A stretch of 64,000 nt of DNA from Candidatus Tectimicrobiota bacterium (GTDB lineage Bacteria > JACPUC01): contig JACPUC010000017.1 of assembly GCA_016192455.1 (NCBI GenBank), positions 1-64,000 on the forward strand. The letters run 5' to 3'. The position numbers and the translations under genes were made by a program. How positions within the stretch are numbered: position 1 is the first letter of the stretch; every line of letters begins with the position of its first letter. Positions 14,443 to 23,258 of this stretch are shown in pieces. The notes below the pieces were generated by a model, which did no database searches, was not told where the DNA came from, and worked only from the letters and a program-made list of their open reading frames with translations.

Positions 14443-17178
14443 TTAATTACACCTTGAGAACCCGCAGTTCTTGCAGACGAAGCAGCCGTCGAGCGGTTCG
14501 AGCATGTGCGAGCAGTCGGGGCAGACGGCGAGGAGATCGGTGGCCGGGGGGCCCGCTTTCAGGAAGCTGACGGCCTGCACGTCGCGCGCCGGCAGGGGCG
14601 CCTCGGCGTTGATCTTCAGGTGGTGCCCCAGGGCCTTGCCGATGGCGTCCGGCACCGACTGGATGAGTTCCCCGTCGTACCACACCTGGCGCCCGCACTG
14701 GATGCCCAGGAGCTGCTTGACGATGACCTGCGGATCGACGCCGGAGCGCAGGGCGATGGAGATGATGCGGCCGAGCGCCTCGGTGAGGGAGTTGACCAGG
14801 CTGCCGCTCTTGCCGAGCTGCAGGAAGACCTCGGCGATGCCGAAGTCGTCGCGGTTCAGCGTGATGTAGAGGTCGCCGTCGGCCGTCGGGATGCGCTCGG
14901 TGTCGCCTTGCAGGCGGCGGCTGCGGGCACGCAGAGAGGCGTACTTCGATGTGCTCGGCGCCGCGCTCGACACCAGTTCGGCGCTCTTGGCCTCTCCCGA
15001 CCCCGGCTTGGCCGCGCCGGCGGCCTTTTCCAGGCCTCGGCCCGCCACGGCCTGGCCTGCGGGCGCGGCAGCCTGTTCGCCAGGTTTGCCGAGGTTGAGC
15101 ACCTGCCCCTCGCGGCTGCCGTCGCGGTAGATCGTCACCCCCTTGCAGCCGAGCTTGTAGGCCAAGCGGTAGACCTCCGCCACGTTCTGCTCCGTCGCGT
15201 CATGGGGGAAGTTCACCGTTTTGCTCACGGCGTTATCGGTAAACTCCTGGAACGCCGCCTGCATGCGGATGTGCCACTGGGGCGTGATGTCGTGCGCCGT
15301 GGCGAAGAGCCGCTGGAGGTCCTCCGGCACCTCCGCCAGGCCGCGCACGCCGCCGCGCTCCGCCACCTTCTCCATCAGCTCCGGGCTGGCCAGGCCGCGC
15401 GCCCGCGCCGCCTCCTCGAAGAGGGGGTTCACCTCGACGAGGTGGTCGTTGTCCATGACGTTGCGCCAGTAGCTCAGGGCGAAAAGCGGCTCGACGCCGC
15501 TGCTGCAGCCGGCGATGATGCTGATGGTGCCGGTTGGCGCGATGGTGGTCACCGTGCTGTTGCGCTGCAGCGGCTCGCCCTGCTGGTCCCAGAGGCTGCC
15601 GGGGAAGTTCGGGAAAGCTCCGCGCCGGCACGTCAGCTCGCGCGAGGCCTCTTTGGCCTCGAGGTGGATGAAAGCCATCAGCTCCTTCGCCTGGGCGATC
15701 GCCTCCTCGGAGTCATACGGGATGCCCAGCCGCACGAGCATATCCGCAAAGCCCATCACCCCCAGGCCGATGCGGCGGTTGGCGCGCGTCATGGCCTCGA
15801 TCTGCGGCAGCGGGTAGTTGTTCACCTCCACGACGTTGTCGAGGAAATGCACCGCCTTCCAGGTGGTGTCGCGCAGCTTCTCCCAATCGACCTCCCAGGT
15901 CGCCGCCTCCGACCCTGCCTGCCGGGAGCGCGCCCGCCCATGAGGCGCCGCGGCATCGCCGGCCTCCACCCGCCGCACCATCCGCGCCAGGTTGATGGAG
16001 CCGAGGTTGCACGACTCGTACGGCAGCAGCGGCTGCTCGCCGCAGGGGTTGGTGCTCTCCATCTCGCCGAGCTTGGGCGTCGGGTTGTCGCGGTTGATGC
16101 GATCCAGGAAGACGATCCCCGGGTCGCCGTGCTGCCAAGCCTGGCGCACCATGAGGGTGAACACCTTGCGGGCGCTGAGCTTCTTGCGCACCTTCTTGGT
16201 GTGCGGCTCGACGAGCTCGTACTCCTCATCCCGCTCCACGGCCTGCATGAAGCGCTCCGTGAGCGCCACCGAGATGTTGAAGTTTGTCACCTCCTGCCGG
16301 CTGCTCTTGCAGGTGATGAACTCCAGGATGTCCGGGTGGTCCACCCGCAGAATCCCCATGTTGGCGCCGCGCCGCGTCCCCCCCTGCTTGATCGCTTCGG
16401 TGGCGGCGTTGAAGACCTTCATGAAGGACACCGGGCCGCTCGACACGCCCCCCGTGGTGCGCACCGTGCTCCCCTTCGGCCGCAGCCGCGAGAAGGCGAA
16501 GCCGGTGCCGCCGCCGCTCTTGTGGATGAGCGCCGTGTCCTTGATGGTCTCGAAGATGCGCTCCAGCGAGTCATCGACCGGCAGCACGAAGCAGGCCGAG
16601 AGCTGCCCCAGGTCGCGCCCGGCGTTCATCAGCGTCGGCGAGTTCGGCAAGAACTCGAGGTTCGCCATCAGGGCGTAGAACTCGCGCGCCGTCTCCTCGA
16701 GGCGCTGCGGGGCGTAGGGCGCGTCCCCCTTGGCGATGTGCGCCGCCACGCGGCGGAACATCTCCTCCGGCGTCTCCACCGGTGCGCCGTTCTCATCCTT
16801 CGCCAGGTAGCGCCGCTCCAGCACTCGCAGCGCGTTCTCCGTCAGGTCGAGCGCCGCGCCAGCTTCTGCCTTCCCCGCCTGAGCCTGGGCGCGCGCCGCC
16901 ATCTTGGCCTCAACCATCTGGCCGATGAGCAGGTTGGGAATCAGGGTGAGCTTCAACCGGCGCAGCTCCTCTTCGATCTCCCGGCTCATGGCGCGCGCCT
17001 CCGTAGCGCTGAGTCCACGGCCTCTCTCCAAGCTGCGGGCCAGCCGCTCACCATCCCACGCCCCGGCCGCTGCCCCCTCGGCAAGCACCGTCAGCGACGG
17101 ACACGACGAGACCTCCGCCTCTCCCGTGCGGCTCGCCGGCGAGTCCACCGCAGTCGTGTGAGAAGTCTTGCGCTCCAT
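14443..17178 (-). CDS. nrdJ: Class II (adenosylcobalamin-dependent) ribonucleotide reductase
   Basis: Reduces ribonucleotides to deoxyribonucleotides using AdoCbl, independent of oxygen. The 911 residues include the first redox Cys in LGQLSACFVLPVDDS, the active-site loop NPCGEQPLLPYESCNLGS, the phosphate loop SGGGTGFAFSRLRP and NSTVTTIAPTGTISI. After a low-complexity Ala/Gly linker (near 715-760) comes a TSCPD-type domain (LVNSLTEALGRIISIALRSG) and a C-terminal zinc-ribbon-like tail CPDCSHMLEPLDGCFVCKNC. ATG 17176-17178 follows AAAGGGGGAG by five bases. The upstream promoter and palindromes are at 17255-17307. The reliance on B12 fits the corrinoid/siroheme genes elsewhere. Confidence 0.96.
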   Translation of the reverse strand: MERKTSHTTAVDSPASRTGEAEVSSCPSLTVLAEGAAAGAWDGERLARSLERGRGLSATEARAMSREIEEELRRLKLTLIPNLLIGQMVEAKMAARAQAQAGKAEAGAALDLTENALRVLERRYLAKDENGAPVETPEEMFRRVAAHIAKGDAPYAPQRLEETAREFYALMANLEFLPNSPTLMNAGRDLGQLSACFVLPVDDSLERIFETIKDTALIHKSGGGTGFAFSRLRPKGSTVRTTGGVSSGPVSFMKVFNAATEAIKQGGTRRGANMGILRVDHPDILEFITCKSSRQEVTNFNISVALTERFMQAVERDEEYELVEPHTKKVRKKLSARKVFTLMVRQAWQHGDPGIVFLDRINRDNPTPKLGEMESTNPCGEQPLLPYESCNLGSINLARMVRRVEAGDAAAPHGRARSRQAGSEAATWEVDWEKLRDTTWKAVHFLDNVVEVNNYPLPQIEAMTRANRRIGLGVMGFADMLVRLGIPYDSEEAIAQAKELMAFIHLEAKEASRELTCRRGAFPNFPGSLWDQQGEPLQRNSTVTTIAPTGTISIIAGCSSGVEPLFALSYWRNVMDNDHLVEVNPLFEEAARARGLASPELMEKVAERGGVRGLAEVPEDLQRLFATAHDITPQWHIRMQAAFQEFTDNAVSKTVNFPHDATEQNVAEVYRLAYKLGCKGVTIYRDGSREGQVLNLGKPGEQAAAPAGQAVAGRGLEKAAGAAKPGSGEAKSAELVSSAAPSTSKYASLRARSRRLQGDTERIPTADGDLYITLNRDDFGIAEVFLQLGKSGSLVNSLTEALGRIISIALRSGVDPQVIVKQLLGIQCGRQVWYDGELIQSVPDAIGKALGHHLKINAEAPLPARDVQAVSFLKAGPPATDLLAVCPDCSHMLEPLDGCFVCKNCGFSRCN

Positions 17179-17254
17179 GACACTCCCCCTTTCCAACGCT
17201 CCGCTATCTCTCTACTTTATAGTATGCCCTTGACAGGCGTGCGATTCAATCCCT

Positions 17255-17271
17255 GCCCACATTTTGTGGGC
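17255..17271. promoter_or_regulatory. Inverted repeat downstream of the nrdJ -10 box (possible operator)
   Basis: A perfect 7-base inverted repeat GCCCACA / TGTGGGC with a 3-base centre. It lies 9 bases downstream of the -10 hexamer, where a bound repressor would block transcription. The spacer between the -35 and -10 (17286-17301) also contains a partial palindrome CCATATCTTG resembling half of an NrdR box. Two sites ahead of a ribonucleotide reductase gene suggest NrdR-like control, but neither matches the consensus well. Confidence 0.4.
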
Positions 17272-17279
17272 AAGTGGGG

Positions 17280-17307
17280 ATGTTACCACAAGATATGGGG
17301 CTGTCAA
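17280..17307 (-). promoter_or_regulatory. nrdJ promoter
   Basis: On the minus strand a perfect -35 TTGACA (17302-17307) and -10 TAACAT (17280-17285) are separated by 16 bases. The start of transcription would be about 95 bases before the nrdJ ATG. Confidence 0.7.
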
Positions 17308-17607
17308 CCAAATTTTAAGAAAAATGAGCGCCGCGCAAAGCCGCCCCGGAGGCCACCGTCGGGCCGGCGCGCCGCGCGCCGCCGCATGGGTAGCCGCCCT
17401 GCGCAACCTGTCGCGTTCTCCCCCTGCCGCCGGTGAGGAAGCGCGGCCCGGCAGCGGCTGCACCGCGGCTCCACCGCCCTGCCCCGTTTCGCCGCCGACG
17501 CAGGTCGTGGTATCATTGCCCGCGGCGGTGCCGACGGGCCACGAACGGCGTGGCAGGGGCGGCGTCGGCGGTCAGTTTGCCACCATTCCAGGCGAAAGGC
17601 ACTCATC

Positions 17608-18810
17608 GTGAACACCCAGCACCTGGTGCGGCGGCTGGTGAAGGCCACGCCGAGCAAGATCGTCTTTCTCATCCTGGACGGCCTGGGGGGCTTCCGCGGC
17701 GCCGGGCGGCAGCAGAGCGAGCTCGAGGCGGCCCGCCTGCCGCACCTCGACGCGCTCGCCGCGGCCTCCTCCTGCGGCCTCAGCGATCCGATCGCGCCGG
17801 GGATCACCCCCGGCAGCGGGCCCTCGCACCTGGCGCTATTCGGCTACGACCCGGTCGAGCACGACATCGGCCGCGGCCTCCTCTCCGCCCTCGGCGTCGA
17901 TTTCCCCTTGCAGCCCTCCGACCTGGCGGCGCGCATGAACTACTGCACGGTGAGGGACGGCCTGGTGACCGACCGGCGCGCCGGCCGCGTCCCCACCGCC
18001 GAGTGCGCCAGGCTTTGCCGCATGCTCGCGAAGGTCGAGATCGCCGGCGTCGAGGTGTTCGTGCAACCGGAGCAGGAGCACCGCGCCGCCCTCATCCTGC
18101 GGGGCGAGGGGCTGGACGATCACCTGACCGACTCCGATCCCCAGGTCACCTGCAAGGCGCCGCTGCGGGTCCAGGCGCTCGAAGCCCAGGCCGAGCGGGC
18201 GGCGACCATCGTCAACGAGTTCGTGCGCCAAGCCGGCATGATCTTGAAAGACGAGCGGCCGGCGAACATGGTGCTGCTGCGGGGGTTCGCCCGTTATCAC
18301 CCCATTCCAAGCATGCAGGAGCTCTACCGCTTGAACCCCGCCTGCATCGCGGTCTACCCGATGTACAAGGGCGTCACCCGCCTCATCGGCATGAAGGTGC
18401 TGGAGACCGGCCCGAGCCTCGGGGAGGAGGTGGCGACCCTCGAAACGCATTGGCAGGAGCACGATTTCTTCTATCTGCACGTGAAGAAGACCGACAGCGC
18501 CGGCGAGGACGGCAACTTCGACGCCAAGGTGGCGGTCCTCGAGGAGGTGGACGGTCTTCTTGGCCGCATCCTCGGCCTGCGGCCGGAGGTGCTTGTCATC
18601 ACCGGCGACCACTCGACCCCCTCCGCCCTGAAGGGCCATAGCTGGCACCCGGTGCCGGTGCTCATGCACGGGCGCTGGTGCTGGCCTGACGAGGTGCGGA
18701 GCTTCACCGAGCTGGCCTTCAGCCGCGGTTGCCTCGGGCGCCTGCGGGCCACGGACATCATGCCGCTGGCGCTGGCCAGCGCCGAAAAACTGGCGAAGTA
18801 CGGCGCCTGA
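17608..18810 (+). CDS. apgM: 2,3-bisphosphoglycerate-independent phosphoglycerate mutase, ApgM (archaeal) type
   Basis: Interconverts 3- and 2-phosphoglycerate in glycolysis/gluconeogenesis; alkaline-phosphatase-superfamily metalloenzyme. The 400 residues contain FLILDGLGGF (metal ligand Asp), the Ser-nucleophile segment GSGPSHLALFGYDP, HVKKTDSAGEDGNF, and the metal-binding VITGDHSTPSALKGHSWHP. Start GTG 17608 follows AAAGG by eight bases. Transcribed away from nrdJ and converging on the prepilin peptidase gene. This form is typical of archaea and scattered in bacteria. Confidence 0.95.
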   Translation: MNTQHLVRRLVKATPSKIVFLILDGLGGFRGAGRQQSELEAARLPHLDALAAASSCGLSDPIAPGITPGSGPSHLALFGYDPVEHDIGRGLLSALGVDFPLQPSDLAARMNYCTVRDGLVTDRRAGRVPTAECARLCRMLAKVEIAGVEVFVQPEQEHRAALILRGEGLDDHLTDSDPQVTCKAPLRVQALEAQAERAATIVNEFVRQAGMILKDERPANMVLLRGFARYHPIPSMQELYRLNPACIAVYPMYKGVTRLIGMKVLETGPSLGEEVATLETHWQEHDFFYLHVKKTDSAGEDGNFDAKVAVLEEVDGLLGRILGLRPEVLVITGDHSTPSALKGHSWHPVPVLMHGRWCWPDEVRSFTELAFSRGCLGRLRATDIMPLALASAEKLAKYGA

Positions 18811-18887
18811 GCGGGGGCAGTCTCGGCGGAGCGGCGAAGTGCGCGCCGCGCAGACGGCCGCCGCGGCGCCGCAACCTCAGTCCCAGC

Positions 18888-19679
18888 TCAGCCGAGGAAG
18901 AGGTCGAAGTACCAGGCAAGGAGGGTGTTTCCGGCCAGGAGCGCCAGGAGCGCCCCAAGGGCCAGGTAGGGCCCAAAGGGGATGGGGGTGCGTCGGCTGT
19001 GCCGCAGGAGGAGGAGCATGGCGCCGCCGGTGAGCGACCCCAAGAAGGCCGCGAAGATGATCGTCAGCAAGGCGATCTTCCATCCCAGGAAGGCCCCCAC
19101 CATCGCCATGAGCTTGATATCGCCACCCCCCATCGCTTCCTGCTTCAAGAGCACGCCGCCCAGCACCCCAACGGCATAGAGCACGCCGCCGCCGACCAGC
19201 CCCCCGAACACCGCCCAGAGGGGTCCGTGGGGCAGAAGGAAGAGGCTCGCCAGAACCCCCGCGAGAGTTCCCGGCAGGGAGATGACGTCGGGGATGATCT
19301 GGTGCTCCAGGTCGATAAACGAGATGATCAGGAGCGCCTCGAAGAGGGCGAGGTAAGCCGGCAGCTCCCTGGACCAGCCGATCTCCCACCAGAGCAGCAG
19401 GAAGAGGAGGGCTGACAGCGCCTCAACGAGAGGGTAGCGCGGCGAGATGCGGCTGCCGCAGCTCCGGCAGCGGCCCCGCAGCAGCAGGTAGCTGAGGACC
19501 GGCAGGTTATCGAACCAGCGCACGGCGGCGCCGCAGTGGGGGCAGTGGGAGCCGGGGCGGACCACGGAGAGGCGGCGCGGCAGGCGGTGGATGCAGACAT
19601 TGGCGAAGCTGCCGAAGATGGCGCCCACCAGGGCCACCACGGCGCCTGCAAACGGACCAGCAAAGGGCTCGGGGCTCAC
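18888..19679 (-). CDS. pilD: Prepilin leader peptidase / N-methyltransferase
   Basis: Inner-membrane aspartyl protease that cleaves type IV prepilins and methylates the new N-terminus. The 263 residues include IFGSFANVCIHRLPRR, the zinc-type CPHCGAAVRW...CRSCGSRISPRYPLVE region required for methylation, and the two catalytic Asp segments FIDLEHQIIPD and AMGGGDIKLMAMVGAF, among about eight membrane segments. The start appears to be GTG at 19677-19679. It lies 32 bases downstream of asnB and on the strand of the two pilin genes, its likely substrates. Confidence 0.95.
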   Translation of the reverse strand: MSPEPFAGPFAGAVVALVGAIFGSFANVCIHRLPRRLSVVRPGSHCPHCGAAVRWFDNLPVLSYLLLRGRCRSCGSRISPRYPLVEALSALLFLLLWWEIGWSRELPAYLALFEALLIISFIDLEHQIIPDVISLPGTLAGVLASLFLLPHGPLWAVFGGLVGGGVLYAVGVLGGVLLKQEAMGGGDIKLMAMVGAFLGWKIALLTIIFAAFLGSLTGGAMLLLLRHSRRTPIPFGPYLALGALLALLAGNTLLAWYFDLFLG

Positions 19680-19711
19680 GTCAGCTCAGCACTCGGCAGG
19701 AGGGGGATGCA

Positions 19712-21667
19712 TCACACCGCCGCCTCGGCCGCCTCAGCCGCCGCTGGGGGGAAGGGGCGATCCAGGAACATGCGGCACCAGACCTCGAAGATGAGGAGAT
19801 TCCACAGCAGCGGGCTGTGATCGGCCCGCCTGCCGAGATGGTCCGCCAGCAACCGCTCGACCGCCGGCGGCTGGAGCAGGCCGCGGTCGCGCGCCCGCCG
19901 GCTGAGGAGGAGGTCGCGCGCGAAGTCCGCCAGTTCGCCGCGCAGCCAAAGGTCGATCGGCACGGCGAAGCCCCGTTTCGCCCGCTGGATGATGTCCGAG
20001 GGCAGGAGCCCGCTGGCAAGACGCCGCAGGAGGTGCTTCCCTTCCAGGCGGAGCAACCCTCGGGGATGGATCTTGAGATTGAGCGGCAGGCGCGCCGCAA
20101 ACTCGACAAGGCGGTGATCGAGGAACGGCGAGCGCGCCTCGAGGCCATGCGCCATGCTCATGCTGTCCACCTTCGCGAGCACATCGTTAGGCAGGTAGCC
20201 GAGGGTATCGAACTCCATGAGGCGCTGCAACCCCGGTGAGCCCAAGGATGCGAGCTGCGCCGCGCGCTCGGCGCGCAGGCTGCGGTCCTCGATCTGCCGG
20301 AGGAGGTCGGGCGAATAGAGGGCCGCGCGCCACTCCGGCCGCAGCATCGCCAGCATCGTCACGTAGCGCTCCGAGGCAGGCTGCGCCGCGGCGTCGCTGA
20401 AGCGCCGCAGGCGCGCCCCGAAGCTCCAGCGGCTGCGTCCTCCGCCCTGGAGCAGCGAGGCGAGCCGGGCAAGCCCGCGCAGCGCCGCCAGGGTGGGCGC
20501 GGGCAGCCACGCCGCGCAGCGCTCGGCATACGCCGCCGCCCGGTAACGGTCGTAGCCGCCGAAGGCTTCATCTCCCCCGTCCCCCGTCAGCACGACGGTA
20601 ACGTGCCGGCGGCTCAACTCGGAGACGTAGTAGGTGGGCACGGCCGAGGCGTCGCCGAACGGTTCGCTGAAGTGCCAGACCAGCTTCGGCAGGATCGCTA
20701 GGGCATCCGGCTTCACCACGAACTCGTGGTGCTCCGTCGCATAGCGCGCCGCCACCTGGCGGGCGAATGGCAGCTCGTTGTAGGCCCCCGCCTCGAAGCC
20801 GATGGTGAAGGTGCGCACAGGCGACGCTAGCGCCTTGGCCATCAAGGCCACGATGAGGCTGGAGTCGATGCCACCGCTGAGGAACGCCCCCAGGGGCACG
20901 TCGCTGACGAGCTGCTCGCGCACGGCCTCGCGGAGCAGCTCGTGGAGCTGCTCCTGGAGCGACGCCGCGCTTCCCGCCACAGGCTCCCCGCCGCTCGGCA
21001 GCCGCCAGTAGGGGCGCAGCCGCACGCCATGGGCATCACAGAGGAGGAGGTGGGCGGGCGGCAGTTTGCGGATGGCGCGGAAGACGCTGCGGGGAGCGCC
21101 GATGCACTGGAAGGTGAAGAAATCGTCCAAGGCCTCGGCGTCGAGGTCGCGGGGAACGCCCGGCGCCACGAGCAGGGCGCGTAGCTCGGAGGCGAAGTTG
21201 AGGCAGCCGCCGACATCAGCGTAGTAGAGCGGCTTCTGCCCCAGGCGGTCGCGCCCCAGGAGCAGGCGGCGACGGCGCCCGTCCCAGAGGGCGAAGGCGA
21301 ACATGCCGCGCACCTTGTCGAGGCAGTCATCCCCCGCTTCCTCGTAGAGGTGCAGGAGCACCTCGGAGTCGCTCTGCGTGGCGAAGCGGTGGCCCGACGC
21401 CTCCAGGCGGCGCCGCAGCTCCCGATAGTTGTAGATTTCCCCGTTGATGACGAGGGCGCAGCTCTGATCCTCATTGTAGAGCGGCTGGCGGCCACCCGCG
21501 AGGTCGATGATGCTCAACCGGCGGTGGGCCAAGCCGAAGAACGGCTCCTGGTGGAAGCCCGCGTCATCCGGTCCACGATGCGCCAGCAACCCCGCCATGG
21601 CGGCCAACGTTTCGGCAGCCACGGGGCGGCGCTCCTGGTAGGCGTAGATGCCGGCGATGCCGCACAT
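19712..21667 (-). CDS. asnB: Glutamine-dependent asparagine synthetase (class II)
   Basis: Makes asparagine from aspartate with glutamine as nitrogen donor. The 651-residue protein starts MCGIAGIYAYQERRP, where Cys2 is the glutaminase nucleophile, followed by HRGPDDAGF and NGEIYNYRELR; the synthetase domain has the pyrophosphate loop SGGIDSSLIVALM and GDGGDEAFGGYDRY. ATG 21665-21667 follows GGAGGAAGGAG. Proteins of this length and type also occur in polysaccharide and natural-product clusters as amidotransferases, so the acceptor need not be free aspartate. Located between the pilin genes and pilD. Confidence 0.93.
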   Translation of the reverse strand: MCGIAGIYAYQERRPVAAETLAAMAGLLAHRGPDDAGFHQEPFFGLAHRRLSIIDLAGGRQPLYNEDQSCALVINGEIYNYRELRRRLEASGHRFATQSDSEVLLHLYEEAGDDCLDKVRGMFAFALWDGRRRRLLLGRDRLGQKPLYYADVGGCLNFASELRALLVAPGVPRDLDAEALDDFFTFQCIGAPRSVFRAIRKLPPAHLLLCDAHGVRLRPYWRLPSGGEPVAGSAASLQEQLHELLREAVREQLVSDVPLGAFLSGGIDSSLIVALMAKALASPVRTFTIGFEAGAYNELPFARQVAARYATEHHEFVVKPDALAILPKLVWHFSEPFGDASAVPTYYVSELSRRHVTVVLTGDGGDEAFGGYDRYRAAAYAERCAAWLPAPTLAALRGLARLASLLQGGGRSRWSFGARLRRFSDAAAQPASERYVTMLAMLRPEWRAALYSPDLLRQIEDRSLRAERAAQLASLGSPGLQRLMEFDTLGYLPNDVLAKVDSMSMAHGLEARSPFLDHRLVEFAARLPLNLKIHPRGLLRLEGKHLLRRLASGLLPSDIIQRAKRGFAVPIDLWLRGELADFARDLLLSRRARDRGLLQPPAVERLLADHLGRRADHSPLLWNLLIFEVWCRMFLDRPFPPAAAEAAEAAV

Positions 21668-22050
21668 CCGCAGCTCCTTCCTCCGCCGCAGCGTCGGTCA
21701 AGATGGTAACCCGGCTGCCGACGAGACCGCTCCGCAGGCCGTGGCGCTTCGCCTTGCATCCCCACCTGGCCGGGCTGGCGCCTTCCGACACCCAGATGCT
21801 GAACCGCCGCCGCGGCTCCATGCTACGCCTCAAGCTTAGGCCATGCGAACCAAAAAACAAAGCCCCCAGACCACTGCGTCGAGGGCTTTGCTTTACCGCA
21901 AGGATGGATCGCCGACAATCGCTGGAGGGGCTCCTTCAAGGGTGTGATCGGGCCGCGAACGCCGCAGTGACCGGCTTTGGCGCAGGCCCCTCCTCATCCA
22001 GGGCGAGGGCTGCGCCGAAGGTCGGCCTGCTCAGCCGCGCGCGGCGAGCG
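21668..22050. other. asnB upstream region and 3' end of pilin gene 1
   Basis: 383 bases containing the pilin-1 terminator (21851-21890) and about 160 bases of 3' sequence that is repeated, slightly diverged, after pilin gene 2. No clear asnB promoter was found. Confidence 0.5.
21851..21890 (-). terminator. Rho-independent terminator after pilin gene 1
   Basis: On the minus strand the stem CAAAGCCC / GGGCTTTG (right and left arms 21883-21890 and 21858-21865) with a 17-base loop is followed by TTTTTTGG. It lies about 160 bases after the pilin stop codon. Confidence 0.75.
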
Positions 22051-22437
22051 TTAGCACCCTGCCGTGCACTTGATGGACCCATCGGCGTAGGTGAGCGTCC
22101 ACACCTCGCCGGCGATATCGAAGCCGGCCTTGCCGGTTCCGGTCGAGGTCTTGTCGTCCACCACCGCATACTGGTAGTAGGTCTCGCCGGTCGGCGCTTC
22201 GTAGTTGACCTCCAACGCCGTCTTGCCGTACCGGCCGTGCTCAGCCTTATACACCTCCTGGAGCGTCCGGATGTGCCCAAGTTCCTGCTTCGCCTCGCTC
22301 TGCCGCGCCCGCTTCGAGTAGCTCTTGAAATTCGGAATGGCAATTGCCGCCAGAATCCCGATGATGGCCACGACGATCATCAGCTCGATGAGCGTAAAGC
22401 CCTTCTCTCCCCAGTTCTCGTTCCGCCGTGCGAGCAT
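22051..22437 (-). CDS. pilA: Type IV major pilin-like protein, copy 1
   Basis: Subunit of a type IV pilus or pseudopilus. The 128-residue prepilin has leader [13 protein letters not shown], cut before [18 protein letters not shown]; Glu5 of the mature protein is present. The remaining 90 residues form the globular head with [16 protein letters not shown] and end in CTAGC, the only two cysteines, too close for the usual D-loop disulfide. It differs from copy 2 at only five positions (R5Q, N8K, Y63F, H67K, S121T). ATG 22435-22437 follows GGAGACAGGAG. A sigma-54 promoter lies about 75 bases upstream. pilD is 2.4 kb downstream on the same strand. Confidence 0.95.
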   Translation of the reverse strand: MLARRNENWGEKGFTLIELMIVVAIIGILAAIAIPNFKSYSKRARQSEAKQELGHIRTLQEVYKAEHGRYGKTALEVNYEAPTGETYYQYAVVDDKTSTGTGKAGFDIAGEVWTLTYADGSIKCTAGC

Positions 22438-22511
22438 CTCCTGTCTCCTCTTCCATGCCGCGATGGCTCCAGCGACCCCTTGCGTTCCGTAGGTCAGGCG
22501 CTGCTTGAGGA

Positions 22512-22528
22512 AGCAAGTCCCATGCCAA
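22512..22528 (-). promoter_or_regulatory. Sigma-54 (-24/-12) promoter of pilin gene 1
   Basis: On the minus strand TTGGCATGGGACTTGCT: the GG at -24 and GC at -12 are exactly ten bases apart, and it fits the consensus YTGGCACGrNNNTTGCW at all but one position. The expected transcript start is about 64 bases before the ATG. Sigma-54 control needs an NtrC-type activator such as PilR. Confidence 0.85.
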
Positions 22529-22721
22529 CTTCAGTAGAACCTTGTCAACCTTGTTCTTACTCCAAGACAAAGGGACGTTGCAATCCTCGGTTTCTTGCAC
22601 ACCATAGCGCAGAAGTGGGGCGAGCTCAATGTTTGGCGGCAGTTCGTCTCCGCGGGAGAGAGAGTGGCCGGTTTCGCGTCCCTTCCTCGGCCTGCCCTGG
22701 AGTGCGCGGCGCTGCTTTATT

Positions 22722-22757
22722 TGACCAGATTGCTCACCGACCTGACAAAACTTGTCA
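22722..22757. promoter_or_regulatory. Paired palindromes upstream of pilin gene 1 (likely activator sites)
   Basis: TGACA-N5-TGTCA at 22743-22757 is perfect; TGACC-N5-GCTCA at 22722-22736 is an imperfect partner. Centres are 21 bases apart, two helical turns. They lie about 195-245 bases upstream of the sigma-54 promoter, a normal enhancer distance. TGTC is the core reported for PilR sites in Pseudomonas. Confidence 0.65.
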
Positions 22758-23258
22758 CCCGAGCGGGCTGTGGCGCGACCCAGCGCCGCGCCGCGGCACG
22801 CGCTGCCACCTCGGCGGCACCGGCCGGCGCCTCCCCATCGGGAGCCGCGCGGCACGGTGGCCATTCGCAGGTGGGCCGACAGCCTCCCTACCGACATCCC
22901 ATGGCCGCCAGGTCCCACCTTGAGTTGCGGTTCGTGCGGTGGCCTGCTTCCCTCTCCGCCGCGCCTGCACAGGCAGGCGAGCGGGCTTTCGCCTCCACGG
23001 CGAGGTCCGTGCCGGGCGCACCCACGGCAAAGCCCTCAGACTGCCGCGTCGAGGGCTTCGTCCCACCGCAAGGATGTAATACCACAATCGCTGGGGGGCT
23101 TGCCCCTGGTTTATCAGACTCTGGAGGACGGTTGCCGCGTCCAGTGGGAAGGCGCTCGGGCCGCGAACGCCGCGATGCCCGGCATTGGCGCAGCCCCCTC
23201 CTCATCCAGGGCGAGGGCTGCGCCGAAGATCGGCCTGCTCAGCCGCGCGCGGCGGGCG

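Larger units (their letters stand above)
17179..17607. other. nrdJ-apgM divergent intergenic region
   Basis: 429 bases. The nrdJ side (17200-17330) is AT-rich and holds the nrdJ promoter and an inverted repeat. The apgM side (17330-17600) is very GC-rich and I see no clear promoter in it. No cobalamin riboswitch fold was recognised ahead of nrdJ. Confidence 0.5.
21858..22570 (-). repeat. Tandem duplication, copy A (pilin gene 1 with flanks)
   Basis: Covers terminator stem, 3' sequence, pilin gene, leader and sigma-54 promoter. It matches 23028-23775 almost continuously. Weaker similarity continues upstream to about 22760, including the shared ccggtttcgcgtc. Confidence 0.9.
22438..23258. other. 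Region between the two pilin genes
   Basis: 821 bases holding the pilin-1 leader, sigma-54 promoter, paired palindromes (22722-22757), about 270 bases of GC-rich sequence without features, and the decayed terminator and 3' sequence of pilin gene 2. No gene recognised. Confidence 0.6.

Noticed and set aside
17179-17330. Cobalamin riboswitch in front of nrdJ
   Set aside because: The AT-rich leader is too short and I find no B12-box-like sequence or the expected multi-stem fold; promoter and simple palindromes explain it better.
14506-17436. 976-codon plus-strand frame
   Set aside because: Antisense to nrdJ, which has every class II motif; the mirrored protein is His/Leu/Arg-rich and without domains.
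22570-23028. Third, decayed pilin copy between the two pilin genes
   Set aside because: No FTLIEL-type or head sequence can be read in any frame; only flank sequence is shared.
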